From positions 1 to 37,917 of the forward strand of contig JAFSMO010000108.1 in NCBI GenBank assembly GCA_017447865.1: 37,917 nucleotides of DNA. The letters run 5' to 3'. The position numbers were made by a program, and so were the translations under genes. The notes beneath the pieces were generated by a model, which did not search any database, had not been told where the DNA came from, and saw nothing but the letters and a program-made list of their open reading frames with translations. Positions 25,152-33,484 of this stretch are shown here, one piece after another. The first letter of the stretch is position 1; every line of letters starts with the position of its first letter. The stretch is from Thermoguttaceae bacterium. GTDB taxonomy: Bacteria > Planctomycetota > Planctomycetia > Pirellulales > Thermoguttaceae.

Positions 25152-25174
25152 AATTTCTGATCAAGAAAAAAAGG

Positions 25175-25217
25175 AACGGGAAAAATGGGCTTTTAACGGC
25201 CCGTCTCTCCCGTTTTT
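25175..25217. terminator. Bidirectional terminator between mutS and rpsA
   Basis: AACGGG (25175-25180) pairs with CCCGTT (25209-25214), with inner GGGC/GCCC. T's follow on the right, and seven A's on the left serve as a T run for the minus strand. Confidence 0.85.
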
Positions 25218-25247
25218 CTATTTCGTCTCGTTCCCGGAAGGGGTCAA

Positions 25248-26720
25248 TCAGCCAAACAGGCCGCCCTGACCGCCGGAATCACGCCCACCGCGGAGCTGCC
25301 CGCCGTTGGATTTCGGACGTTTGATCGGCTTGAACTCGCGGGCTTCGGCCTTCTTTTTGTCCTTTTCCTTTTCCTCTTCGGACTTTTCAGGCGCAGGCGG
25401 AGCTTCGATCAAAGCCTTCATCGAGAGGCTGATCTTGCGTTTCTTCGCGTCGATCGAAAGGACTTTCGCGGTCACTTCGTCGCCGACTTTCACCACGTCG
25501 GTCACTTTGTCAACGCGGCGATTAGCCAGCGCCGAAATGTGAACCAGACCCTCAACGGACGGTTCAAGTTCAACAAAAGCGCCAAAGTCAGCGATCTTCG
25601 TGACTTTGCCCGTAATGGTCGAATTGACGGGGTACTTTTCCTCAACCATGGACCACGGATTGGGCTGCATATCGCGGTAGGCGAAGCTGATCTTCTTCGT
25701 TTTCGGGTCGATTTTTTCGATGCGGACGGTAATTTCGTCACCTTCCTTCAGGACGTCCGACGGATGCTTGATCCGATCCCAAGAAAGCTGGCTGATGTGC
25801 AGCAGGCCATCCACCCCACCAATATCGACGAAGGCCCCGAAATCCATGATCTTGCGGACCACGCCGTTATGAACCTGACCGACGGCCAGCGAGGAGAAGA
25901 CCTCTTCGCGTTTCTCGTCACGCTGTTTATCGAGAACCTTGCGGCGGCTCAGAACCAGATTGCGGCGCTTCGGGTTCACTTCCGTGATAACGCAGTCGAA
26001 TTTCTGACCGACGTACTGCTCGATGTTCTCGACGCGGCCGGCGCAGATCTGGCTCATCGGGATGAAACCGCGCAGGCTCTTCACCTGACATTCCAGACCA
26101 CCGGCATTGCTGGCGGTCACGGTAACTTCCAGCGTCATGCCCTTTTCAAGGGAGGCCCAGTCGGGATTCTGAACGGCAGCGCCCGGAAGCGTGGCTTCGA
26201 AAAGACCGTCCGCATTATTTTCCTTGGTGATCACCACGTCGATTTCGGCATTTTCCACCGGCGGAGCCTTGAAGATCTTGAGCGGCACAATGCCTTCGGC
26301 CGTTCCGTACTTCACGAATACGTTATCGCTCGCGATCTTAATGACGAGCGCTTTGATTTTTGCGTTGGCTTCAAGCGTCACAGGCGCGCTGACCGACCCC
26401 TTGACCATGGCGTCAAGATCAGCTCCAGCCATTGCACTTTCCAGCTCGGCTTCCTCCTCTGCGGTCAAAGGCGCACGTTTGTTGAGGGCGTCCTCACGAG
26501 CGACTTTCAGATCCACGGGAGCTTCGGCGGCTTCGACCGGCGCAGCTTCTGCGGCAGCGGCTTCAACTGGCGCGGGCTCTGCGGCAGCGGCTTCAACCGG
26601 TGCAGCTTCTGCGGCAGCGGCTTCGACCGGCGCGGACTCTGCGGCGGCGGCAGTTTCATTGACTGCTTCCTGAGCGGCTTCCTGAACGTTTTCCTGGGGA
26701 TTCAATTCGTTGTTTTCCAT
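25248..26720 (-). CDS. rpsA: 30S ribosomal protein S1 with Ala/Pro/Glu repeat N-terminus
   Basis: 490 residues. At least three clear S1 RNA-binding domains and one degenerate one are visible: VTVTASNAGGLECQVKSLRG, VVRKIMDFGAFVDIGGVDGL and KVTKIADFGAFVELEPSVEG are signature segments. S1 holds mRNAs on the 30S subunit. The protein has four domains rather than the six of E. coli. It carries an unusual N-terminal extension of APVEAAAAE repeats (about residues 25-65) and a Gly-rich tail (GGQLRGGRDSGGQGGLFG). GGAG sits six bases before the ATG. A promoter with perfect TTGACA and a long leader (26721-26880) precede it. Confidence 0.93.
   Translation of the reverse strand: MENNELNPQENVQEAAQEAVNETAAAAESAPVEAAAAEAAPVEAAAAEPAPVEAAAAEAAPVEAAEAPVDLKVAREDALNKRAPLTAEEEAELESAMAGADLDAMVKGSVSAPVTLEANAKIKALVIKIASDNVFVKYGTAEGIVPLKIFKAPPVENAEIDVVITKENNADGLFEATLPGAAVQNPDWASLEKGMTLEVTVTASNAGGLECQVKSLRGFIPMSQICAGRVENIEQYVGQKFDCVITEVNPKRRNLVLSRRKVLDKQRDEKREEVFSSLAVGQVHNGVVRKIMDFGAFVDIGGVDGLLHISQLSWDRIKHPSDVLKEGDEITVRIEKIDPKTKKISFAYRDMQPNPWSMVEEKYPVNSTITGKVTKIADFGAFVELEPSVEGLVHISALANRRVDKVTDVVKVGDEVTAKVLSIDAKKRKISLSMKALIEAPPAPEKSEEEKEKDKKKAEAREFKPIKRPKSNGGQLRGGRDSGGQGGLFG
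26527..26646 (-). repeat. Four 30-bp tandem repeats in rpsA
   Basis: Units at 26527-26556, 26557-26586, 26587-26616 and 26617-26646, each beginning GCGGCTTC on the plus strand, code for ten-residue Ala/Pro/Val/Glu units. They differ at only a few bases, so copy number could change by slippage. Confidence 0.85.
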
Positions 26721-26880
26721 TTCTTACTCCGATATAGCGCGACTGTTTGGCCGAATTACAGGCGGGTTCGGCTCCCGCTTGTTTCCGGCGATGGGTGATT
26801 TCTTCGCGATTCCGTTTTGGAACCGCACAGGAATTGGAACGAAATTCGATCGTTCGCAAAAAGTTCCTGTTCCAGATTAA
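26721..26880 (-). promoter_or_regulatory. Long, structured 5' leader of rpsA
   Basis: About 155 bases separate the promoter from the rpsA ATG. On the minus strand ACAGGAA pairs with TTCCTGT, enclosing GAACG/CGTTC, between about 26870 and 26826. A leader of this kind could serve autoregulation by S1, as known for E. coli rpsA; that role is inference here. Confidence 0.4.
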
Positions 26881-26882
26881 TT

Positions 26883-26910
26883 AATTTACCAGATTTTTAA
26901 GGTCTGTCAA
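26883..26910 (-). promoter_or_regulatory. Promoter for rpsA
   Basis: Minus strand: perfect TTGACA (26910-26905), 16 bases, TAAATT (26888-26883). Confidence 0.7.
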
Positions 26911-27004
26911 GAATCAGGCCTGAAAAAAAGTCCATTTTTCCCCTTTTTTTTAAAAATTTCCAAAAATCTTTTCCCTCCTCCCTGTTTTAAGGAGCATTTT
27001 GGTG

Positions 27005-27010
27005 TATAAT
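27005..27010 (+). promoter_or_regulatory. -10 element for the zinc-ribbon gene
   Basis: A perfect TATAAT lies 175 bases before the ATG at 27185; the 16-bp-spaced -35 (TGTTTT, 26983-26988) is weak. The rest of the leader (27011-27184) shows nothing I can name. Confidence 0.4.
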
Positions 27011-27184
27011 AAAGGATTCAGAGGTCAAACTTCAGGAGTTGGGAATCCGGAAATAAAAAACCTCCCGCTTTGTGCCCAGGGGTTTTTCATGGTTTTCCGT
27101 GTGCCACGCGCCTCATTTCCCGATCGTGGTCCATTATTCCCAATTTCCGATCCTTATTCCGCATTTTAACATTCAGGTCACCTT

Positions 27185-27898
27185 ATGAATTTTCAGTTTT
27201 ACTGTCCCCAGGGGCATTTGCTTCAGGCCGACTCAGCCTCCGCTGGAAGCATCATTTCGTGCCCGATTTGCGGGACCCAGTTCATCATCCCCGCTGCGCC
27301 GGTTCAGCCAGTTACTGCAGTAGTGGTTCCTGCCGTAACTCCGCCGCCAGTGCAGCCGCCAACCCAGTCGGCCACTCAACCATCTGAAACTGTCCAGCCT
27401 GAAGAGAATGATTTGAATTTTGCAGCCAAAGGGCGGCGTAAAAGTGTGAAATCCGCGAATCTGGACTCGCTCCTGGAAGGGGCTGAAGCCAGTAGTTCGC
27501 CCGTGGCGGAGGAAGACGATCCGCTTGCCAACATGACGCGGAGGAAAGCCTACAAACCAGGGCCAAAGCAGGCCACTTTTTCGACCGAAGAGACGAAAGA
27601 AATGCTGAGTTCCGCGACGAAAAAGAAAAAGAAGGCCGAGGAGCTGGATCAGTTCCGGATCCCCTGCCCCAAAGGTCACGTGCTGGACGTGGACCGGGAA
27701 ATGCTCGGTCAGCGCGTACAGTGCCCGGTCTGCCACGCGGTTTACGACCTGAAACTGGAAAACAGTCTGGAGTACATCAAAGAGAAGAAGGAAGAAGAGG
27801 AACTGGAGGAAGCCCGACTCGGAAAAATCTGGATCCAACGCGCCATCATCGCGGGAATCCTGGTCGTTTTATTCATCATCATTCTGATTCTGACGTGA
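27185..27898 (+). CDS. Double zinc-ribbon protein with C-terminal membrane anchor
   Basis: 237 residues. The N-terminal ribbon has C7, H11, C26 and C29 (CPQGHLLQ ... SCPICGTQFIIP). A second ribbon of the same form has C161, H165, C180 and C183 (CPKGHVLDVD ... QCPVCHAVYDL). Between them lies a Pro/Val-rich then charged linker. The last ~24 residues (about 213-236, ending IILILT) form a single membrane helix, with no signal peptide, so it is tail-anchored with both ribbons in the cytoplasm. Zinc binding is inferred from the motifs; the function is unknown. Such CPxGH...CPxC pairs recur in planctomycete membrane proteins. A strong terminator follows. Confidence 0.82.
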   Translation: MNFQFYCPQGHLLQADSASAGSIISCPICGTQFIIPAAPVQPVTAVVVPAVTPPPVQPPTQSATQPSETVQPEENDLNFAAKGRRKSVKSANLDSLLEGAEASSSPVAEEDDPLANMTRRKAYKPGPKQATFSTEETKEMLSSATKKKKKAEELDQFRIPCPKGHVLDVDREMLGQRVQCPVCHAVYDLKLENSLEYIKEKKEEEELEEARLGKIWIQRAIIAGILVVLFIIILILT

Positions 27899-27921
27899 AA
27901 GTGAATTCAACGTGAGAAATG

Positions 27922-27960
27922 GAGGAGCGCGCCTGATTTCAGACCAGCTCCTCTTTTTTT
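27922..27960 (+). terminator. Rho-independent terminator of the zinc-ribbon gene
   Basis: GAGGAGC (27922-27928) pairs with GCTCCTC (27947-27953), followed by seven T (27954-27960). The right arm overlaps the end of the convergent TPR gene. Confidence 0.88.
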
Positions 27961-28484
27961 AGCTGCTCATCGGATTCCAGCATAATCTGGTGAAACTCCG
28001 GGCGTGTGCGAACCAGGTTGAAATCCGGCTCGTGGTTCACAAATTCACGGAATCCCGGATTGAGGTGCAGGCATCGCGCGAGGTATTTCAGGCATTTGTC
28101 CGTCTGCTTCGCCAAAGCGTGGTAACTGGCCAGATTGTAAAGCACGACCGGATTGTTCGGCTGGAGGATCAAGGCGTTTTCGAGCGACTCGATCGCCAAA
28201 TCGCACCGTCCGACCCGCTTCTGGCACATGCCGATCAGGAGCCAGTAACTGATCTCCATCGGCTCGAGCAGAACCGCCTGTCCCAATGGAAAGAGTGCGT
28301 CGCGGTACTTTTTCAGCTCGAAAAGAGCGGACCCTTCCAAATAAAGCAAACGGGGAGAAAAAGGAAGGTTCAGATCATTGGCGGTTTTCACCTCGGCCAA
28401 CGTGCGCAGAGGAAGCCCCAGCTCCAGGTACCCTTCGGCACGGAGTGTGATTTTGTTCAGTCGAATGGTGTCGAAAGAATCCAT
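27939..28484 (-). CDS. Tetratricopeptide-repeat protein
   Basis: 181 residues of helical repeats, for example PRLLYLEGSALFELKKYRDA and CDLAIESLENALILQPNNP, then VVLYNLASYHALAKQTDKCL. The spacing fits about four TPR units used for protein-protein contacts. There is no signal peptide. The start at 28484 is supported by GGAGGG seven bases upstream; an earlier start at 28538 lacks this. A strong promoter lies at 28580-28607. The partner and process are unknown. Confidence 0.85.
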   Translation of the reverse strand: MDSFDTIRLNKITLRAEGYLELGLPLRTLAEVKTANDLNLPFSPRLLYLEGSALFELKKYRDALFPLGQAVLLEPMEISYWLLIGMCQKRVGRCDLAIESLENALILQPNNPVVLYNLASYHALAKQTDKCLKYLARCLHLNPGFREFVNHEPDFNLVRTRPEFHQIMLESDEQLKKEELV

Positions 28485-28579
28485 CACAAAGCCCTCCGCT
28501 GTTTCTCTGCAGAAAAACGGACTCACGCGATTCTTCAAAAGGGATTCATTTACTGAAAATCCGTACTTCCCTACTTACC

Positions 28580-28607
28580 ATTATAGCAAAAAAGTCTTGA
28601 ATTTCAA
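28580..28607 (-). promoter_or_regulatory. Promoter for the TPR gene
   Basis: Minus strand: TTGAAA (28607-28602), 16 bases, perfect TATAAT (28585-28580). The leader is about 90 bases. Confidence 0.78.
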
Positions 28608-28639
28608 TCATTTCCCCGCCTGAACAGAAAATTTTTTGG

Positions 28640-28735
28640 GAAAAAGTGAAAATTTTTTCAGAAAATTCAAAAAAGATGGAAAATTTCCGAAAGTTTCCAG
28701 GAGTTTCCAGGAAATTTCCGGGAAATTCTGGGAGG
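28640..28735. other. AT-rich intergenic stretch with degenerate TTTCCNGGA repeats
   Basis: Between the glycosyltransferase end and the TPR promoter. Short units such as AGTTTCCAGG (twice in a row), AAATTTCCGGG and AAATTCTGGG follow one another at about 10-11-base spacing. No gene, terminator or known motif is evident. Confidence 0.4.
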
Positions 28736-28739
28736 TCGC

Positions 28740-29876
28740 TCAAAATTCCTCGTAAATTTTCTGGTACTCGGCGAGCATTTTTCTTTCGGTGAATTCCTCC
28801 TCAAAACGCGCCCGGGCGTTCTGCGCGATCATCGTCGCCCAAGGGGGATCACAGAGGAGAACGTTCAGGTTGGCCGCAATCTGTTCCCAGTCGCCGGAAT
28901 CAGCCAGCAAACCGTTTTCGCCATTGAAAACGACCTCCGGGATCCCACCGACGTTGGTCGCCACGACCGGAACATTTGAAGCGAAAGCCTCCAGGATCGT
29001 GAGCGGGATCCCCTCGCTTTTGCTCGTCAGAAGGAAAACGTCCGCGATCTGAAGCAAATCAGAAACGTCTGTGCGCTCGCCGAGCAGACGGACCCGTTTT
29101 TCAAGGTGCATCTCGGAAATCATCGCCTGCAGAGGTTCCAGCTCCGGTCCGTTTCCCGCCAGAAGAAGCACAGGTTTTCGGGCTTCACCCGCCATCGACT
29201 GAAGCCGCTTCATCGCCCGCAGCGCGGTAACGTGGTCTTTGATGGGATCAAGCCGTGCGGTGAACAGGATCACGGGTTCGTCCGCAAGCCCCAGCGATTC
29301 GCGCAGCGTTTTTTTCTGCTCCTCCGTAAACCGGTTTTGAATGAATCGGTTTTCATCCACGCCGTTCCGGATGATCTGCACGCGATCGGCGGGAATTCCC
29401 TCGTTTTGGATGATCGCGTCGCCGACGGATTGACTCACGGCCGTCACTCGGTCCTGGGCGCTCATCAGCAGGCGATTGAAGTATTTGTGCTTCCAGTTCG
29501 GCTGATCCGGGTAAAACCGGCCGTGCTCGGTGAACAGAATGGGAGGTTTCCGACGGAAAAAACCACGCGCGCCCATGGCGTAGAAGTACGGCGTGTACTG
29601 ATGAGCGTGCACAAACCGGACGTTGTATTTCTTCCAAAGGCTGGCGATGCGTCGCATGCAGTGCCAGTCAAAGCCCGGTTTTCGGCCCAGAACCTCGACC
29701 GGGAACCCCCCCAGACGCATTTCCATCGCGCGGGATCCTTCCGCATCAAGGCAGAAAAACACAAAACGCCACCGTTCGTCCTGAAGCTGACGAGCCAGAC
29801 GCGACGCCAGAATCTCCGCACCGCCGACATTCAGCGTGTGGAGCAGTTGGCAAACGGTAGTGGGCTGAGTAGTCAT
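28740..29876 (-). CDS. Glycosyltransferase family 4 (GT-B)
   Basis: 378 residues. The N-terminal lobe has QLLHTLNVGGAEILASRLAR (glycine-rich acceptor side) and VRFVHAHQYTP. The C-terminal donor lobe has ILFTARLDPIKDH, LLLAGNGPELEPL and SKSEGIPLTILEAF with the Glu-x7-Glu pair near 288/296. This matches retaining GT4 enzymes that transfer sugars from nucleotide donors during polysaccharide or glycolipid assembly at the cytoplasmic membrane. It lies 55 bases downstream of a UDP-sugar pyrophosphorylase on the same strand, which may supply its donor. The sugar is not predictable from sequence. Confidence 0.92.
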   Translation of the reverse strand: MTTQPTTVCQLLHTLNVGGAEILASRLARQLQDERWRFVFFCLDAEGSRAMEMRLGGFPVEVLGRKPGFDWHCMRRIASLWKKYNVRFVHAHQYTPYFYAMGARGFFRRKPPILFTEHGRFYPDQPNWKHKYFNRLLMSAQDRVTAVSQSVGDAIIQNEGIPADRVQIIRNGVDENRFIQNRFTEEQKKTLRESLGLADEPVILFTARLDPIKDHVTALRAMKRLQSMAGEARKPVLLLAGNGPELEPLQAMISEMHLEKRVRLLGERTDVSDLLQIADVFLLTSKSEGIPLTILEAFASNVPVVATNVGGIPEVVFNGENGLLADSGDWEQIAANLNVLLCDPPWATMIAQNARARFEEEFTERKMLAEYQKIYEEF

Positions 29877-29931
29877 GGGAATTAATTTCCGTAATTAACC
29901 TGAATTTCTCGCGGGAGAATTTGACCCGGAA

Positions 29932-31212
29932 CTATTCCAGGACGATTTCTTCACCCTCAAAAATGGTTCCGGCGGGGACTTTTTCCCGGACAGTTTCGGC
30001 GTCCAGGGCGAACGACGGAGCGATTTCCACCCGGGCATTTTCCGGAACGACCGCCCCGGCCCGGCGCAGCCACGACGCGTACAGAGCGCTGAGGTGGTCC
30101 CGGACCGGCTCCGGCTCTTTTTTGAGCGTCGCAAACGCCTCCAGCCGATCCACCCTCGCGGCCACGGGATTCTTCGCGTAGGGCAAAACGTCAAAAATGA
30201 ACCGTTCCGGCTTGATTCCCCATTCTTCCCCGTTTCGCGTGTTGATTTTCTTGATCGGCAGATGGTAGGGCAAAAATCCCGGTTCCTCCTGGATCCGGCG
30301 CGCCATTCTTTCGAGAAAATCGAGCTGAATGAGGTGAATCCCAATGCTTCCGGCCCAGTACTTCAACCCACCCGCGGAATCGGTTTCCGTCCCCAGCGAC
30401 TCGGGGAAATCGAAGTACTCGACCACACGGAGCGTTTTTCCTTCCGCGTCGCCCCGCACGAGATTTCCCACCAGTTCCAGACCGTCGTTTTTCTGCACGA
30501 TGACGGAACTCATTTCGCTTTCGCGGTTCAAATGTTCCTCCAAAAAACGTTCATTCAGGACCAAAGCGATTGGATTATCGACGTGGAACGTATTAATCGT
30601 TTCAATTCCTCGCGCCCGCATATCGTCCGCGGCGCCGCTGGTCTGCAAGGCGGTGATCAGGCCGCCGTGCCCGTCCGGCCCGACGCAAATATTTCCGTTG
30701 GCGTCGTAAAAAACCGAGCCATCCTGAGGATTCAGCGCAGGCAAATCGCCTTGGGGAAAGAAGAAAAAATCCTTTTCCGGAAGGCCAAACCACTGATTCT
30801 CGCGGAAGTATTCGACCGTCGGCTCGTGGGAAACCCGATTCGTCATGATGTACGTCGGAATGTTCACACCGTAATGCCGCCGCAAAACCGCGATTTTTTC
30901 TGTGTGCACCTGAAAGAGCGACTTTCCAGTCACGGGCGTAATGGGAAAAGTCCCTTTGGGTTCGAGCCGGCCGAGCCGCGACCCCATGCCCCCAGCCAGG
31001 ATCACGATTCCCGCTTTTCCGGCACGAATAAACTCTTCGGCCCTTTGGGAGAGATGAAAAATCTGAAACCGCGGCAAATCAACGAAAGCGTCACCAAGCG
31101 GCCAGATTCCATTCAAAAGCGCATCGGGTTTTCGGCTTCCTGCTTCCTGAAACTGCCGGAAAAGCGCCGCGCACACGTTTCGTTCATCGTATTTCTGAGG
31201 GTTTTCGTTCAT
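29932..31212 (-). CDS. UDP-sugar pyrophosphorylase (UAP1/UDPGP family)
   Basis: 426 residues, cytoplasmic. The nucleotide-binding loop is LAGGMGSRLG (72-81) with PKGTFPI following (Lys86). Further family motifs are GPDGHGGLITALQTSG and the HVDNP (metal-binding) stretch. This layout is typical of eukaryote-type UDP-N-acetylhexosamine pyrophosphorylases, which occur in planctomycetes and some other bacteria; UTP-glucose-1-phosphate uridylyltransferase activity is the alternative. It makes UDP-sugars from UTP and sugar-1-phosphate. It is the first gene of a two-gene operon with the GT4 enzyme. Confidence 0.9.
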   Translation of the reverse strand: MNENPQKYDERNVCAALFRQFQEAGSRKPDALLNGIWPLGDAFVDLPRFQIFHLSQRAEEFIRAGKAGIVILAGGMGSRLGRLEPKGTFPITPVTGKSLFQVHTEKIAVLRRHYGVNIPTYIMTNRVSHEPTVEYFRENQWFGLPEKDFFFFPQGDLPALNPQDGSVFYDANGNICVGPDGHGGLITALQTSGAADDMRARGIETINTFHVDNPIALVLNERFLEEHLNRESEMSSVIVQKNDGLELVGNLVRGDAEGKTLRVVEYFDFPESLGTETDSAGGLKYWAGSIGIHLIQLDFLERMARRIQEEPGFLPYHLPIKKINTRNGEEWGIKPERFIFDVLPYAKNPVAARVDRLEAFATLKKEPEPVRDHLSALYASWLRRAGAVVPENARVEIAPSFALDAETVREKVPAGTIFEGEEIVLE

Positions 31213-31247
31213 CGGATCCCACCATTTCCTCCAAAGTTTCTGATTCT

Positions 31248-31275
31248 ATTGTAACCGAAAAATGAAAAGTTTCAA
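31248..31275 (-). promoter_or_regulatory. Promoter of the UDP-sugar pyrophosphorylase operon
   Basis: Minus strand: TTGAAA (31275-31270), 16 bases, TACAAT (31253-31248), about 35 bases before the ATG. Confidence 0.7.
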
Positions 31276-31332
31276 GCCCCACTGGAAAAAGAATCAAATC
31301 CTTTCCCCACCCCTTTCAATTTTCCGGATTTG

Positions 31333-31341
31333 TGGTAAAAT
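31333..31341 (+). promoter_or_regulatory. Extended -10 for the DUF711 gene
   Basis: TGGTAAAAT (31333-31341), with a weak TTTCAA 16 bases further upstream. The transcript leader would be about 40 bases. Confidence 0.5.
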
Positions 31342-31387
31342 GAAGTTTCGAGAAATATTTTTCCCTTTTTGACTCAAGGACCGAAAT

Positions 31388-32764
31388 ATGCTGAACACTG
31401 ACGAAATTCTTTCCACGATCGAAATGCTGCACGCGGAACACCTGGATGTTCGTGCGGTCACCCTTGCGCTGAACGTAAACGACTGCGCGGCTCCTACGGC
31501 AGACGGCGTCGCCCGGAAGCTTTTGACCAAGATCTCAACCTTTGCCGGAAAACTCGTCCAGACTTGCGACCAGATCGGCGCGAAGTACGGGATCCCGGTC
31601 ATTAATAAGCGCGTGGCGCTTTCGCCCATCTCGACGCTTCTGGCCGGTCACGGAACCACCGCGCCGCTGAAAATCGCCCGGGCGCTGGACCAGGCGGCCC
31701 AGGAGTGCGGCATCGATTTCGTCGGCGGTTTCTCCGCGCTCGTGCACAAAGGGATCACCCCGTGGGAAGACCTTCTGATCCGCTCCCTGCCGGAAGTCCT
31801 TTCGGAGACGAAGCAGGTCTGCTCGTCCGTCAACGTCGCGTCCCGCAAGGCCGGGATCAACATGAACGCGGTCAAAATGATGGGCCAGATCGTCCACGAC
31901 ATTGCGTTCGCAACCGAGTCCATTCGGGGCTTCGGCTGCGCGAAACTCGTCATTTTCTCGAACATTCCCGAGGACAGTCCGTTCATGGCGGGCGCCTACA
32001 TGGGGGCGGGCGAGCCGGAAGCCGTCATTAATATCGGCGTCTCCGGGCCGGGCGTCGTGAGCAGCGCACTGAACCGCTTCAAGAGCCTGCACCACGGCGA
32101 AGTCACGCTGGACCAGCTTGCGGAAGAGATCAAAATCACGAGTTTCCGCGTGACCCGGGCCGGCGAGCTGATCGGCCGTGAAGTGGCGAAGGAACTCGGT
32201 TACGAGTTCGGGATCGTGGACCTTTCACTCGCCCCGACGCCGACCGTCGGCGACAGCGTGGGGGAAATCCTCAAAGCGCTCGGAATCGCGAAAATCGGCG
32301 CACCCGGCTCCACCGCCGCCGTCGCCATGCTGAACGACGCGGTCAAAAAGGGCGGGCTTTTCGCCTCCAGCTCGGTCGGTGGTTTGAGCGGCGCGTTCAT
32401 CCCGGTCAGTGAAGACTCCGCTCTGGCCGATGCGGTCGGGAAAGGGACGCTGGTCCTTGAAAAACTCGAGGCCATGACGACGGTCTGCTCGGTCGGGCTC
32501 GACATGGTCGCGATCCCCGGCGACACAAAACCGGAAACGATCTCCGCCATCATCGCGGACGAAATGGCCATCGGCGTGATCAATAACAAAACGACGGCCG
32601 CGCGAATCATTCCGGTCCCGGGCGCCAAGGCGGGCGAGATCGTGAACTTCGGCGGTCTGTTTGGCTCCTCACCGATCATTGAGGTGCGGAACGACGGCGG
32701 AAGCGAAGAATTCATCGGCCATGCCGGGCGTATTCCCGCGCCTCTGCAGTCGCTTTCGAACTAG
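31388..32764 (+). CDS. DUF711 / UPF0210 (PFL) family protein
   Basis: 458 residues, beginning MLNTDEILSTIEMLHAEHLD and including NKRVALSPIS, FVGGFSALVHKG, GAGEPEAVINIGVSGPG and VSSALNRF. These are the conserved blocks of the DUF711/UPF0210 proteins, soluble enzymes distantly related to the pyruvate-formate-lyase/glycyl-radical fold by name only. The biochemical role is unknown. In many bacteria it pairs with an ACT-domain regulator; none is found here. AAGGA lies nine bases upstream of ATG 31388. A small membrane protein follows 27 bases after the stop, probably co-transcribed. Confidence 0.92.
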   Translation: MLNTDEILSTIEMLHAEHLDVRAVTLALNVNDCAAPTADGVARKLLTKISTFAGKLVQTCDQIGAKYGIPVINKRVALSPISTLLAGHGTTAPLKIARALDQAAQECGIDFVGGFSALVHKGITPWEDLLIRSLPEVLSETKQVCSSVNVASRKAGINMNAVKMMGQIVHDIAFATESIRGFGCAKLVIFSNIPEDSPFMAGAYMGAGEPEAVINIGVSGPGVVSSALNRFKSLHHGEVTLDQLAEEIKITSFRVTRAGELIGREVAKELGYEFGIVDLSLAPTPTVGDSVGEILKALGIAKIGAPGSTAAVAMLNDAVKKGGLFASSSVGGLSGAFIPVSEDSALADAVGKGTLVLEKLEAMTTVCSVGLDMVAIPGDTKPETISAIIADEMAIGVINNKTTAARIIPVPGAKAGEIVNFGGLFGSSPIIEVRNDGGSEEFIGHAGRIPAPLQSLSN

Positions 32765-32791
32765 TTTCTCCGTTTCCCGAAAAGGAAAACC

Positions 32792-33349
32792 ATGAGCACG
32801 CGCGTCCTGCACAAAATCGTGATTTTGCTGACCGTTGTCCTGTTCGGCATCGGGCTCTACCTGTATGCCACGACGGACCGGAACCTTTTCACGGCGATTT
32901 TCCTGCGCGCGGGCTTCGTCTTTTTCATGGCCGCCTGCTTCTGGAAGTGGATCCTTCGGCTTCCGCCGTGGGCGCAGATCGGGTGGCTTCCGCTCGTGGC
33001 GGCGGTCATTGCGTGGCGGCCCTTCTTGCTGAAATTCGCGATCCCGCTCTCCCTCGTGCTGGTCTTTCTGAATTCTCCGCTGGCAAGAGGGGGGTACAAG
33101 AAAAAGGACTGGCACGAGCTTGGGAAAACCGTTTCGGATCCCAAACCGGAAACGGGAGCGGAACACAAAACCGTGGTAGAAGTTCTGACCGAGCCGGAAC
33201 CCGAGCCGAAACCCGAATCTGAGCCAAAACCAAAGTCAAAGAAGAGCGGGAAAAAACCGCTTTACGGCCCGAACGCGCAAAACGCCACATTCCGCGCCCT
33301 GAGCCGGGTCGCCGGGCGGCAAATCGGGAAAATGATGAAGAAAAAGTGA
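32792..33349 (+). CDS. Small membrane protein of unknown function
   Basis: 185 residues. Three or four hydrophobic helices lie in the first ~100 residues (for example VILLTVVLFGIGLYLYAT and FAIPLSLVLVFLN). They are followed by a Pro/Glu/Lys spacer (TEPEPEPKPESEPKPKSKK, about 133-151) and a basic end (GRQIGKMMKKK). I do not recognise a family. AAGGA precedes ATG 32792 at good spacing. The heptad inverted repeat begins 5 bases after its stop. Confidence 0.8.
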   Translation: MSTRVLHKIVILLTVVLFGIGLYLYATTDRNLFTAIFLRAGFVFFMAACFWKWILRLPPWAQIGWLPLVAAVIAWRPFLLKFAIPLSLVLVFLNSPLARGGYKKKDWHELGKTVSDPKPETGAEHKTVVEVLTEPEPEPKPESEPKPKSKKSGKKPLYGPNAQNATFRALSRVAGRQIGKMMKKK

Positions 33350-33354
33350 AATTA

Positions 33355-33481
33355 AGTTAGGAGTTAGGAGTGAGGAGTTAGGAGTTGACGCTGGCGCGTA
33401 ACGCTGCTTTCAGAATGAGTTCAAACCATTAAAAGCCGAAGGCTTTTTCAACTCCTCACTCCTCACTCCTAACTCCTAACT
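33355..33481. repeat. Heptad inverted repeat with internal hairpin
   Basis: A 34-base left arm (33355-33388) made of AGTTAGG/AGTGAGG units and a right arm (33448-33481) that is its reverse complement with one T-G difference. The spacer holds AAAAGCCGAAGGCTTTT (33430-33446), a stem with a 3-nt loop. It sits exactly between two convergent genes and could end both transcripts. Confidence 0.88.
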
Positions 33482-33484
33482 CTC

